A DNA stretch of 9,191 bases from an uncultured Collinsella sp. Its GTDB lineage: Bacteria > Actinomycetota > Coriobacteriia > Coriobacteriales > Coriobacteriaceae. The stretch is from the NCBI GenBank assembly GCA_902388545.1, contig CABMPS010000071.1, forward strand, positions 1-9,191, in the 5' to 3' direction. This document shows positions 1 to 6,391 of the stretch, in pieces. Numbering within the stretch: position 1 is the stretch's first letter; every line of letters starts with the position of its first letter. The notes below the pieces were generated by a model that ran no database searches, was not told the DNA's origin, and saw nothing but the letters and a program-made list of their open reading frames with translations. A program made the position numbers and the translations under genes.

Positions 1-1029
1 CCGCGCCTGTGCTTGGTCCAGATTGCCACCCCCGCCGAGAGCGTCGCGGTCGATCCTCTGGTGATCGACGACCTGTCGCCGCTCGCCGAGCTTATGGGCG
101 ATGAGAGCGTGACCAAGGTCTTTCACGCCTGCTCGCAGGATATGGAGGTTATGCTCCATACCGTGGGCGTGCTGCCGCGTCCCATTTTTGACACGCAGGT
201 GGCCGCCGCCTTTTTGGGCGAGCGCCAGCAGATTTCCTACGGCGCGATCGTGCAGACGTTTTGCGGCGTCTCATTGCCCAAGACCGAGTCACTGACCGAT
301 TGGTCGCGCCGTCCGCTGACCGATAAGCAGATTGAGTACGCAATCGATGACGTCAAGTATCTGATCGTTGCCTATACCGAGATGATGAGCCGCCTACGCG
401 AGCTGGGTCGTGTGGATTGGGTGCTCGATGAGCTGCGCCCGCTGGCCGACGAGTCGCACTACCGCGCCGACCGCCATGAGGCATTCCGCAAGGTCAAGCG
501 CATTAACTCGTGCAGCCGCCATCAGCTGGGCATTGCGCGCGAGCTCGCCGCCTGGCGCGAGGACCGCGCCGAGCGCCGCAACATCCCACGCAAGTGGGTC
601 ATGTCCGACGATACGCTGCTGGCGCTCGTTAAGCGCAATCCCGTGCGCGTTGAGGAGTTCCGCAGCATCCGCGGCACCGACCAGCTGGGGGAGCGCGATG
701 TGGACGGCGCGCTCATGGCCATCAAGCGCGGCGCGAGCTGCCCGCACGATCGCCTGCCGCTCATGGTGCGCGGACATCGCCAGATCTCGCCGGAGCTGGA
801 GAGCGTGACGGATCTTATGTATGCGCTTATTCGCTTGGTTGCCGAGCGCTCGGGCGTTGCGACCTCGGTTATCGCCTCGCGCGATGACTTGGCCGATTAC
901 ATCGAGCATCCTGAGCAAAGCCCCCTGCGCGAAGGCTGGCGTTTTGAGCTTGTGGGCTCGCGCCTGGACGATCTGCTTTCCGGCAATATGGGACTCACCG
1001 TGAAGGACGGAAAGATTGAGTTGTTATAG
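1..1029 (+). CDS. rnd: Ribonuclease D (3'-5' exoribonuclease, DEDD family), 5' end cut by window edge
   Basis: RNase D trims RNA 3' ends, classically tRNA precursors, in the cytoplasm. The frame is open from base 1 and reads PRLCLVQIAT, which matches the strand just after exonuclease motif I. The TTG at 13 is therefore an internal Leu codon, and the true start lies upstream of the window. Numbering from that Leu as residue 1, motif II is visible around H38 and D43 (HACSQD), with the FDTQVAAAFLG stretch at 59-69 and motif III Y109-x3-D113. Motif I (DTE) is off the window. An HRDC domain spans about 168-240 (RELAAWRED, then IPRKWVMSDD). A C-terminal helical region, about 258-338, ends in the GWR...LLSGNMGL pattern seen in many non-enterobacterial RNase D proteins. 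The stop is TAG at 1027-1029. I see no terminator before the next gene, so readthrough into it is possible. Confidence 0.92.
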   Translation, partial: PRLCLVQIATPAESVAVDPLVIDDLSPLAELMGDESVTKVFHACSQDMEVMLHTVGVLPRPIFDTQVAAAFLGERQQISYGAIVQTFCGVSLPKTESLTDWSRRPLTDKQIEYAIDDVKYLIVAYTEMMSRLRELGRVDWVLDELRPLADESHYRADRHEAFRKVKRINSCSRHQLGIARELAAWREDRAERRNIPRKWVMSDDTLLALVKRNPVRVEEFRSIRGTDQLGERDVDGALMAIKRGASCPHDRLPLMVRGHRQISPELESVTDLMYALIRLVAERSGVATSVIASRDDLADYIEHPEQSPLREGWRFELVGSRLDDLLSGNMGLTVKDGKIELL

Positions 1030-1052
1030 GGAAGCCTAGTCTGCTGAGTGGG

Positions 1053-1058
1053 TAGAAT
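1053..1058 (+). promoter_or_regulatory. Possible -10 box (TAGAAT) upstream of the zinc peptidase gene
   Basis: TAGAAT matches the sigma-A/sigma-70 -10 consensus at five of six positions and lies 35 bases before the peptidase start codon. No good -35 hexamer sits 16-18 bases upstream, although the preceding TGGG may help. Transcription would start near 1065. This is inference from a single hexamer. Confidence 0.25.
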
Positions 1059-1059
1059 G

Positions 1060-1086
1060 CCTCCAACGTGTAACTCGATTCGGAGG
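1060..1086 (+). promoter_or_regulatory. CCTCC/GGAGG pairing that could hide the ribosome binding site
   Basis: CCTCC at 1060-1064 is the exact complement of GGAGG at 1082-1086, which is the SD sequence of the zinc peptidase (ATG at 1094). The loop would be 17 bases. If the two pair in the mRNA, ribosome access is reduced. A transcript starting near 1065 would lack the first arm, so only readthrough RNA from the RNase D gene would be affected. With a 5-bp stem, this is weak evidence. Confidence 0.25.
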
Positions 1087-1093
1087 AATTCGC

Positions 1094-1798
1094 ATGCCCT
1101 ATTACTATGGATATGGCTTTGGCATCGACCCGCTGTACCTGCTGGTTGTTCTTGTCTGCACGGTGCTTGGCCTTGCCGCGCAGAGTTATATCAACTCGAC
1201 GTACAAGACGTGGTCTAAGGTGCGCTCGGACGGCGATACGGGTGCCACGGTTGCTCGCCGCATGCTCGATGCCAACGGTTGTAGCGCCGTGGGCATCAAG
1301 GGCGTTGCCGGCGAGCTCACTGATCATTACAACCCGCAGGACAACAACCTGTATCTGTCGGATGCCAACCGTTCTGGCGGGTCGGTCGCAAGCGTTGCCG
1401 TCGCCTGCCACGAGGCGGGCCATGCCGCCCAGCGTCAAAGCGGTTATGCCATGATGAAGGTACGCACCGCCCTCGTGCCGGTCGTCAACTTTACCCAGAA
1501 CACTTGGACCATCGTGCTGCTCATGGGCCTGTTTATGAACATAGCAGGGCTCACGACCCTCGCGCTGATCTTCTTCTCGTTTAGCGTGCTATTCCAGCTG
1601 GTTACGCTGCCGGTTGAGATCGATGCCAGCCGACGCGCCGTGGCGTATATCGAGCAGTCGGGCATGAGTTCCAAGCAGGTCAACGGTGCCAAAAAAGTTC
1701 TGACGGCAGCCGCGCTTACCTATGTGGCTGCGGCGCTCACCTCGATTATTCAGCTGCTCTACCTTATGGCTCGTTACAACAGAAACTCCAACCGATAA
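1094..1798 (+). CDS. YugP-type membrane zinc metallopeptidase (Zn_peptidase_2 family)
   Basis: This is a membrane-anchored metalloprotease of the family that includes Bacillus YugP; its physiological substrates are poorly known. The 234-residue length is normal for the family. The N-terminus (MPYYYGYGFGID) leads into a membrane segment at about 13-30. The LTDHYNP motif (75-81) and LYLSD (86-90) are family hallmarks. HEAGH at 106-110 supplies zinc ligands H106 and H110 and catalytic E107. VEIDASRRA (174-182) is the likely region of the third ligand. Further hydrophobic segments lie at about 137-171 and 203-225, placing the enzyme in the membrane. The ATG is preceded by GGAGGA at 1082-1087 with good spacing, which supports this start. 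It ends before a GC-rich hairpin and may be monocistronic or read through from RNase D. No partner gene in the window hints at its substrate. Confidence 0.92.
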   Translation: MPYYYGYGFGIDPLYLLVVLVCTVLGLAAQSYINSTYKTWSKVRSDGDTGATVARRMLDANGCSAVGIKGVAGELTDHYNPQDNNLYLSDANRSGGSVASVAVACHEAGHAAQRQSGYAMMKVRTALVPVVNFTQNTWTIVLLMGLFMNIAGLTTLALIFFSFSVLFQLVTLPVEIDASRRAVAYIEQSGMSSKQVNGAKKVLTAAALTYVAAALTSIIQLLYLMARYNRNSNR

Positions 1799-1814
1799 CA
1801 AGTGGGACCGACGG

Positions 1815-1844
1815 GCGCCGCGGGGATTTGTGTCCCCGCGGCGC
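1815..1844 (+). terminator. GC-rich hairpin after the zinc peptidase gene
   Basis: A perfect 12-bp stem (1815-1826 with 1833-1844) closes a six-base loop, TTTGTG. It begins 17 bases after the peptidase stop codon. The following sequence (TGTACTATGTGTTGG) has only scattered T residues, so this is either a weak intrinsic terminator or an mRNA-stabilising 3' hairpin. It separates the peptidase gene from xseA. Confidence 0.6.
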
Positions 1845-1886
1845 TGTACTATGTGTTGGATTTGAATTAGCGCAGGGCCGGAGCCC

Positions 1887-3365
1887 ATGTGCACGATGAC
1901 GAAAGGGGGCTGCGTGGCAGGCTGGAATCTAACCGGCAATGCCGTTTCCGCCGAGTTCGACGGATCGGACGAGCAGGAGCGCAAAGAGCTCAGCGTGAGC
2001 CAAGCGGTGGAGATCGCTGCCGGTGCGCTCGATGCCATTCCGCAGCTGAGCGTTCTGGGCGAGGTCACGGGTTTCCGCGGTCCCAATGCCCGAAGCGGCC
2101 ACTGCTACTTCCAAATCAAGGACGACTCGGCGGCCGTCGACTGCATCATCTGGAAGGGCGCCTACCTTAAGCGTACCTTCGATCTGCGTGATGGCATGCA
2201 GGTGAGCTTTAGGGGCAGTTTCAATCTCTACAAGCCTACGGGTCGCATGAGCTTCGTTGCCCGCTCGTTCTCGCTGGCGGGGGAGGGCTTGCTGCGTCAG
2301 CAGGTGGCTCAGTTGGCCGAAAAGCTACGCCGCGAGGGCCTGATGGACGAGGCACGCAAGCGTCGCATCCCGGTGTTTTGCTCGCGCGTGGCGGTCGTCA
2401 CCTCGCTTTCGGGCGCCGTAATCGACGACGTCAAGCGTACGCTGCGCCGTCGCAACCCGCTCGTCGAGCTTGTCTGCGTGGGTGCAAAGGTCCAGGGCGA
2501 GGGTGCGCCGGCGGAGCTTATTGAAGGCTTGCGCCGCGCCGCCGCCATTACGCCGGCGCCCGATTGTATCTTGCTGGTGCGCGGCGGCGGCTCCTTCGAA
2601 GACCTTATGACCTTTAACGACGAAGGGCTTGCCCGTGCGGTGGCGGCCTGTCCCGTGCCCGTGGTGACGGGCATTGGGCATGAGCCCGATACCTCGATCT
2701 GCGACATGGTGAGCGACCGTCGCGCCTCCACGCCAACGGCGGCGGCAGAATCGGTGGCGCCGGCTATGACGGAGTTGGCCGACGTGCTCGAGGCGCGTCA
2801 TCAGCGTCTGGGCGCCGCGATGGCTTCGATGATTGGGTCGGCCCAGGTCGACCTGGAGATGCTCGATCAGCGCGGTCGCCGCGCCTGGGATACCTATACG
2901 GCCCGTCTGGGCGATGCGCTCGATGCAGCCGCGTGCCGCCCGTGCCTCAACGACCCAACGTTTATGGTCGAGCGTCGCGAGTCTGAGCTTGCCTTGACGG
3001 CCGATCGTCTGTCTGGCGTCATAACGCGCTCGGTTGGGGCCTTCCGCTCCAACTTCGAGCGTCTGCCCGAGCGCTTGATCGCAAGCACCTCGGGGCTCGA
3101 TGGCAAGCGCCATGCGCTCATGCTCGCAAGCTCCCGTCTAGAGCATCAGGGGCGCACGATGCTCAGCAGGCCGGCGTCCGACCTGGGCCGAGCGGCGGCT
3201 TCGCTCGATGCCCTGTCGCCGCTCAAGGTGCTTGCCCGCGGTTACTCCATCGCGTACAGCGATGACGGCGTGGCTACGACCGCCAAGACCTTTAAGCCGG
3301 GCGACGCCATTCGCGTGCGCATGGCGGACGGCACCGTGTCGGCAACGGTCGATACGGTCGAGTAG
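1887..3365 (+). CDS. xseA: Exodeoxyribonuclease VII large subunit
   Basis: XseA is the catalytic subunit of exonuclease VII, which with several XseB subunits degrades single-stranded DNA from both ends into acid-soluble oligonucleotides during repair. It has 492 residues, slightly longer than usual because of an N-terminal extension. An OB-fold lies at about 36-130 (LGEVTGF, then GHCYFQIKDD). The nuclease domain contains VAVVTSLSGAVIDD (168-181), RGGGSFEDL (232-240), TGIGHEPDTS (261-270) and DRRASTPTAAAE (277-288). A long helical, coiled-coil-prone region follows (about 295-435), then LSPLKVLARGYSI (443-455) and a short C-terminal beta domain. The start is uncertain. ATG 1887 has a GGAG only three bases upstream. 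In-frame ATG 1896 has none at good spacing. GTG 1914 follows an AAAGGGGG stretch and removes nine poorly conserved residues. The xseB gene follows after 42 bases, giving the expected subunit pair. Confidence 0.95.
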   Translation: MCTMTKGGCVAGWNLTGNAVSAEFDGSDEQERKELSVSQAVEIAAGALDAIPQLSVLGEVTGFRGPNARSGHCYFQIKDDSAAVDCIIWKGAYLKRTFDLRDGMQVSFRGSFNLYKPTGRMSFVARSFSLAGEGLLRQQVAQLAEKLRREGLMDEARKRRIPVFCSRVAVVTSLSGAVIDDVKRTLRRRNPLVELVCVGAKVQGEGAPAELIEGLRRAAAITPAPDCILLVRGGGSFEDLMTFNDEGLARAVAACPVPVVTGIGHEPDTSICDMVSDRRASTPTAAAESVAPAMTELADVLEARHQRLGAAMASMIGSAQVDLEMLDQRGRRAWDTYTARLGDALDAAACRPCLNDPTFMVERRESELALTADRLSGVITRSVGAFRSNFERLPERLIASTSGLDGKRHALMLASSRLEHQGRTMLSRPASDLGRAAASLDALSPLKVLARGYSIAYSDDGVATTAKTFKPGDAIRVRMADGTVSATVDTVE

Positions 3366-3407
3366 GCCGCGTTTCACAGTGATAGACCCTTAGGAAAGGA
3401 AACAGAT

Positions 3408-3674
3408 ATGGCAGAGAAGACCCCGGTTGAGCAGCTTACGTACAAGCAGGCTTCTCAGGAGCTGGAGCTCATCATCCGCAGCTTGGAGTCGGGCGATATG
3501 GAGCTCGAGGAGTCGCTCGAGAGCTATACCCGCGGCGTCGAGCTCCTCAAAAGTCTGCGCACCCGCTTGTCCGATGCCGAGCAGAAGGTCTCGGTGCTCC
3601 TTAAGGACGTCGACGGCAACGACGTGCTCGCCGACGGCGAAGCCGCCAACACGGACGACAGTCTCTCGTTCTAA
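3408..3674 (+). CDS. xseB: Exodeoxyribonuclease VII small subunit
   Basis: XseB is the small helical subunit that binds the XseA helical region to form active exonuclease VII. The protein has 88 residues, within the family's usual range of about 70-90. It shows the family pattern: YKQASQELELIIRSLESGD (12-30), then ELEESLESYTRGVELLKSLR (about 32-51) and a helix ending LSDAEQKVSVL. The acidic tail (about 66-88, rich in D, E and N) is variable in this family. The ATG at 3408 follows an AAAGGA SD at 3395-3400. An overlapping frame at 3427-3693 is Arg/Ser-rich and is a shadow. The gene follows xseA directly, so co-transcription and translation in proportion are likely. Confidence 0.95.
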   Translation: MAEKTPVEQLTYKQASQELELIIRSLESGDMELEESLESYTRGVELLKSLRTRLSDAEQKVSVLLKDVDGNDVLADGEAANTDDSLSF

Positions 3675-3681
3675 CCATCCC

Positions 3682-3704
3682 GACCAAATATAATTACCTT
3701 GGTC
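3682..3704 (+). promoter_or_regulatory. Candidate promoter for the HIT gene: TATAAT inside an inverted repeat
   Basis: A perfect TATAAT lies at 3689-3694, 29 bases before the HIT start codon. It sits between the exact inverted repeat arms GACCAA (3682-3687) and TTGGTC (3699-3704). No good -35 hexamer is found 16-18 bases upstream, as that stretch is the end of xseB. The arrangement fits a promoter whose -10 box is covered by a small operator, but chance is also possible. The downstream arm would lie at the transcription start. Confidence 0.4.
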
Positions 3705-3723
3705 TGTGAGAAAGGAACCAGCC

Positions 3724-4059
3724 ATGTGTGATTGCATCTTCTGCAAAATTGCCAACCACGAGATCCCCTCGACCGTTGTCTATGAGGACGACCAGGTCAT
3801 CGCGTTCGACGACCTCAACCCCCAGGCGCCGGTCCACACGCTCGTGATCCCAAAGAAGCACTACAGCGACATCGCCGACAACGTGCCGGCCGAGACCATG
3901 GGCGCCATGGCTCACGCCATCCAGGAGGTCGCCAAGGCCAAGGGTCTGGAGGACGGTTTCCGCGTCATCTCCAACAAGGGCGTCAATGCCGGCCAGACCG
4001 TCATGCACTTCCACATGCACATCCTCGGCGGCAAAAACCTGGGCGAGAACCTCATCTGA
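3724..4059 (+). CDS. HIT family protein (HinT-like nucleotide hydrolase)
   Basis: This is a histidine-triad protein of the HinT/PKCI branch. These cytoplasmic enzymes hydrolyse AMP-linked phosphoramidates, including aminoacyl-adenylates. The protein has 111 residues, a typical length. C4 and C7 (CDCIFCK) with H46 and the histidine triad can form the zinc site of this branch. The triad is HFHMHIL at 95-101; the middle H97 is the expected nucleophile. FDDLNPQAPVHTLVIPKKH (28-46) is the conserved strand region. The end is GGKNLGENLI, where many family members have a GGR..GWPPG tail; that tail is absent here. The start is ATG 3724, with AAAGGA at 3711-3716. A GTG six codons upstream lies ahead of this SD and is less likely. 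No terminator follows, so RNA may continue into the LysR gene 41 bases on. Confidence 0.95.
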   Translation: MCDCIFCKIANHEIPSTVVYEDDQVIAFDDLNPQAPVHTLVIPKKHYSDIADNVPAETMGAMAHAIQEVAKAKGLEDGFRVISNKGVNAGQTVMHFHMHILGGKNLGENLI

Positions 4060-4100
4060 GGGCGCGTAGCCCGTCGACTTGGCTGCCTTTGGAGTAATCT

Positions 4101-4991
4101 ATGCAGCTTTCTCAACTCGAATACCTTCAAGCGGTAGCGAACTATGGCGGCGTGCGCAAGGCAGCTCGCGCCGTTCATGTGAGCCCGCAGGCCGTTTCGT
4201 CGGCAATCAAAAAGTTGGAATCTGAGTATCAGATTGTTTTGCTCGACCGATCGGCGGGGGGGGCTGTTTTGTCTCCGTCGGGCAGAGAATTTGCGCGTCG
4301 TGCACGCGTGATCTTGGCACAAGTCGACGATCTCAAAAAGTACGCTCAATCGAGGGATGACGGCGTCTCGCCCGACGGCCACTTTCGTCTTTACGCTCCC
4401 TGCCTTCATGGGCGGGGGCGCCTTTTTGCCGAAAACTGGTATGACTCGTTTGAACGCTCGCACCCTCAGATCCATCTTGATGTGTGGCATCAGCCAACGG
4501 CAACATGCTTTGAATCACTTGTGCTTGGCATTTCGGATGCGGCCATCTCATTTGAGGAACCAAGGGACAGTGTCCTTTCTTCGAAATACTTGGGTGAAAA
4601 GGAGCTCAAGGTTCTTTCGTGCCCAGCGGGTCATCAATCTGTTGACGCTATGACCGTTCGTGAGTTACTGGGCGGCAGGCTCGCTGTTCCCATTAATTTG
4701 TCACCCTGTCTCAATGCGATTAACCAATGCCCTGAAGCCCAGCTCGTCAATTTTCGCTTCCGTGATGTTGAATACGGAAGCAGGGCTCAGACTGAGTTTC
4801 TTCAAGCCGGGGGATTGATATTGAGTTTGTCTGGGTCCTCTCTCGCATCGGATGGGTCAGAAGTGAGTGAGTGCTCCATTGAGGGTTCGCGTGATGTAAC
4901 CTTGCCTATCTACTTTTGCTATCGGCAAAATTCCTGGACTGATCGACACCAGACGGTTTTTCTGCACCTATTGCGTCATCTTGCTTCGTGA
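4101..4991 (+). CDS. LysR-type transcriptional regulator
   Basis: This is a DNA-binding regulator of 296 residues, a normal length for the LysR family. The N-terminal winged helix-turn-helix spans about 1-60: QLEYLQAVANYGGVRKAA, then SPQAVSSAIKKLE (28-40) as the recognition helix and LSPSGREFARRA (57-68) as wing and linker. A coiled linker (about 66-85) precedes a periplasmic-binding-like effector domain from about 92 to the end. The effector cannot be read from the sequence. The start ATG has GGAG at 4091-4094. Codon use is less GC-biased than in xseA, HIT or ackA, suggesting transfer or weak expression. The gene contains an uninterrupted run of eight G at 4256-4263. It points the same way as the MFS gene 119 bases downstream, which is its most plausible target; divergent arrangements are more usual in this family. 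Confidence 0.9.
   Translation: MQLSQLEYLQAVANYGGVRKAARAVHVSPQAVSSAIKKLESEYQIVLLDRSAGGAVLSPSGREFARRARVILAQVDDLKKYAQSRDDGVSPDGHFRLYAPCLHGRGRLFAENWYDSFERSHPQIHLDVWHQPTATCFESLVLGISDAAISFEEPRDSVLSSKYLGEKELKVLSCPAGHQSVDAMTVRELLGGRLAVPINLSPCLNAINQCPEAQLVNFRFRDVEYGSRAQTEFLQAGGLILSLSGSSLASDGSEVSECSIEGSRDVTLPIYFCYRQNSWTDRHQTVFLHLLRHLAS
4256..4263 (+). repeat. G8 homopolymer inside the LysR gene
   Basis: Eight consecutive G bases encode part of residues 52-55 (Ala-Gly-Gly-Ala), just after the helix-turn-helix. Gain of one G shifts the frame into an early stop a few dozen codons later. Tracts of this length are prone to strand slippage, so the gene could switch on and off. No slippage can be demonstrated from one sequence. 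Confidence 0.8.
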
Positions 4992-5009
4992 TATTTATTG
5001 GCTTCGAAA

Positions 5010-5028
5010 CGTCAAGTGATTATTGACG
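5010..5028. promoter_or_regulatory. 19-bp inverted repeat between the LysR and MFS genes, candidate operator
   Basis: CGTCAA (5010-5015) and TTGACG (5023-5028) are exact inverted arms separated by seven bases. The site lies 18 bases after the LysR stop and 82 bases before the MFS start. LysR proteins bind interrupted palindromes of about this size, but the strict T-N11-A pattern is not met. TTGACG could also serve as a -35 hexamer, yet I see no -10 at the right distance. Confidence 0.35.
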
Positions 5029-5110
5029 CCTTGTAACACATAGCTGACAGCTTTGCCCTCATGCTTTTCCAAGATTCCGATTTAGATTGCTGACTCTTGG
5101 AGGGCGGAGC

Positions 5111-6271
5111 ATGAAAAACCGTACGGTTTTGCTTTATATGACGTTCGTTTTTCTGTCGAACTTCAGCACCATCTTGTATTTTCTAACTGTCTACCTTGAG
5201 TTCGTCGGGCTTTCGATGGTAGCGATTTCTAGCATGATGATTGCATATCAAGTGAGCAAGTTCATCCTTGAAGTTCCCACTGGCTATATTGCTGATAGGT
5301 TTGGACGAAAGGTGAGCGGCCTCGTTGGCATTGTGGGGATGCTTGGGTACTACGCCGCCCTGCTTCTCGTCCGTTCTCCTCTGCTTTTAATCGGCGCGTT
5401 TGCTCTCAAAGGTTTTGCCGTTGCATGCGTGAGCGGATCCATAGAAGCGATTTACATTGACAGCGTCTCTCAGGACCAGCTCGTAAGACTTAATGTCGTT
5501 GAGCGATTTGTTTTCTATGCCTCTTATGCCACCTCCGCTTGTGTGGGCGGTTTCATTTCGTCCGTCGGTGCATACCTCATTGGTCTTTCGGCAGATATCA
5601 TCGCAATGGTGTTGACGTTGGTTGTCGTTGTCTGCATTCCTGAGATGCGAAGAGGGGGCACTGTGGCGACACCTGAGCGTGGGATTGGCCCGAAGATGAT
5701 CGGTGCTGCCATTGCGTGTAATGGCATTCTTCGGTCAGCGTTCATCATGGACTGTTCTCAGGCATTTGCCTTCGTCGCTCTGGAAGACTTTTTCACACTG
5801 TTGCTTGCAAGCCGCGGAATGAATGCCGTCGCTTCGGGCGTGACCATTGCGATCCAGCTCCTTGTCTCCGCCTCCATAGGGTTTATTGTGCCCAGTGTGA
5901 TTGCTCGTGTCGACAAGGGCCGTTTTGCGCGTATTTGCGGCATCATTCGCTTAGCATTGACAGCTTTGTTTTTGATTCCCCTTACTCCGGCTAATTTACT
6001 GCCCGTGTTCTATGCACTGCAGACGGTTGCGTACTCGTTGTTTGCCCCAATCAAATACTCAGTTTTCCAAAATGCTGCCGATTCAGCGATGCGCTGTTCG
6101 CTGATTTCGGTTCAAAGCCAGATGGTGGCGGTTGGTGCCGTTCTTTTCTATCTGCTCAACGCTGTATTGAGTAGCGTTGCGGGCATTCGAGTCGTATTGC
6201 TTGTTGCGCTCGGGATTTCTTCCCTGGCGTATATTCCCGCGCTCTTTCGTCTTACAAGTCAAAGGTCGTGA
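5111..6271 (+). CDS. MFS transporter, drug-efflux-like
   Basis: This is a secondary transporter of the major facilitator superfamily, probably a proton-coupled exporter; the substrate is unknown. It has 386 residues, with 11-12 hydrophobic segments by eye, starting at about 7-30 and ending near 377. Motif A of the superfamily, G58-Y-I-A-D62-R-F-G-R-K67, lies in the loop between segments 2 and 3, preceded by FILEVPT, as in many TetA/EmrD-like exporters. A polar central loop (about 178-195) separates the two halves. The start is ATG 5111, with GGAGGG at 5099-5104. An in-frame TTG at 5087 lies before this SD and is unlikely. Codon use is AT-richer than in the flanking housekeeping genes, as in the preceding LysR gene, and the two are probably one functional unit. 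A hairpin follows the stop codon. Confidence 0.88.
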   Translation: MKNRTVLLYMTFVFLSNFSTILYFLTVYLEFVGLSMVAISSMMIAYQVSKFILEVPTGYIADRFGRKVSGLVGIVGMLGYYAALLLVRSPLLLIGAFALKGFAVACVSGSIEAIYIDSVSQDQLVRLNVVERFVFYASYATSACVGGFISSVGAYLIGLSADIIAMVLTLVVVVCIPEMRRGGTVATPERGIGPKMIGAAIACNGILRSAFIMDCSQAFAFVALEDFFTLLLASRGMNAVASGVTIAIQLLVSASIGFIVPSVIARVDKGRFARICGIIRLALTALFLIPLTPANLLPVFYALQTVAYSLFAPIKYSVFQNAADSAMRCSLISVQSQMVAVGAVLFYLLNAVLSSVAGIRVVLLVALGISSLAYIPALFRLTSQRS

Positions 6272-6304
6272 GTATTTGGGCACCGATAACTTATATATCA
6301 ACGC

Positions 6305-6338
6305 AATAAACCCGAGCGCGAGGGCGTTTGGGTTTATT
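6305..6338 (+). terminator. 15-bp hairpin after the MFS gene
   Basis: The arms 6305-6319 and 6324-6338 pair over 15 bp with two G-U pairs and a four-base loop, GAGG. The base of the stem is A/T-rich (AATAAACCC with GGGTTTATT), so the descending arm carries TTTATTATT in place of a separate U-tract. The near symmetry could stop transcription in both directions. It separates the MFS gene from the first acetate kinase gene. Confidence 0.65.
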
Positions 6339-6374
6339 ATTGAAGCGTATGTAATCTGGCGGCGCCACACCGCC
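6328..6374 (+). promoter_or_regulatory. Weak promoter candidate and leader stem before the first ackA
   Basis: TTGGGT (6328-6333) and TGTAAT (6350-6355) are 16 bases apart and resemble -35 and -10 hexamers (3/6 and 5/6 matches). The -35 would overlap the hairpin arm. In the leader, GGCGG (6358-6362) can pair with CCGCC (6370-6374). The strongly biased codons of the gene imply strong expression, so a better promoter may exist that I cannot recognise. Confidence 0.25.
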
Positions 6375-6391
6375 TGTTAGTAGGGAGACAC

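Noticed and set aside
13..15. TTG at 13 as the start of the RNase D gene
   Set aside because: The frame is open to base 1 and the preceding residues (PRLC) continue the conserved exonuclease strand; motif I must lie upstream, so this TTG is an internal Leu codon.
394..918. Minus-strand 174-codon frame inside the RNase D gene
   Set aside because: A shadow frame opposite a gene with clear RNase D and HRDC motifs; no ribosome site or known domain.
4060..4072. GGGC/GCCC hairpin just after the HIT stop as a terminator
   Set aside because: The stem is only 4 bp and no T-tract follows; it is too weak to call.
5087..5110. TTG at 5087 as the MFS start
   Set aside because: It lies upstream of the GGAGGG ribosome site that serves ATG 5111, and the extra residues are not membrane-like.
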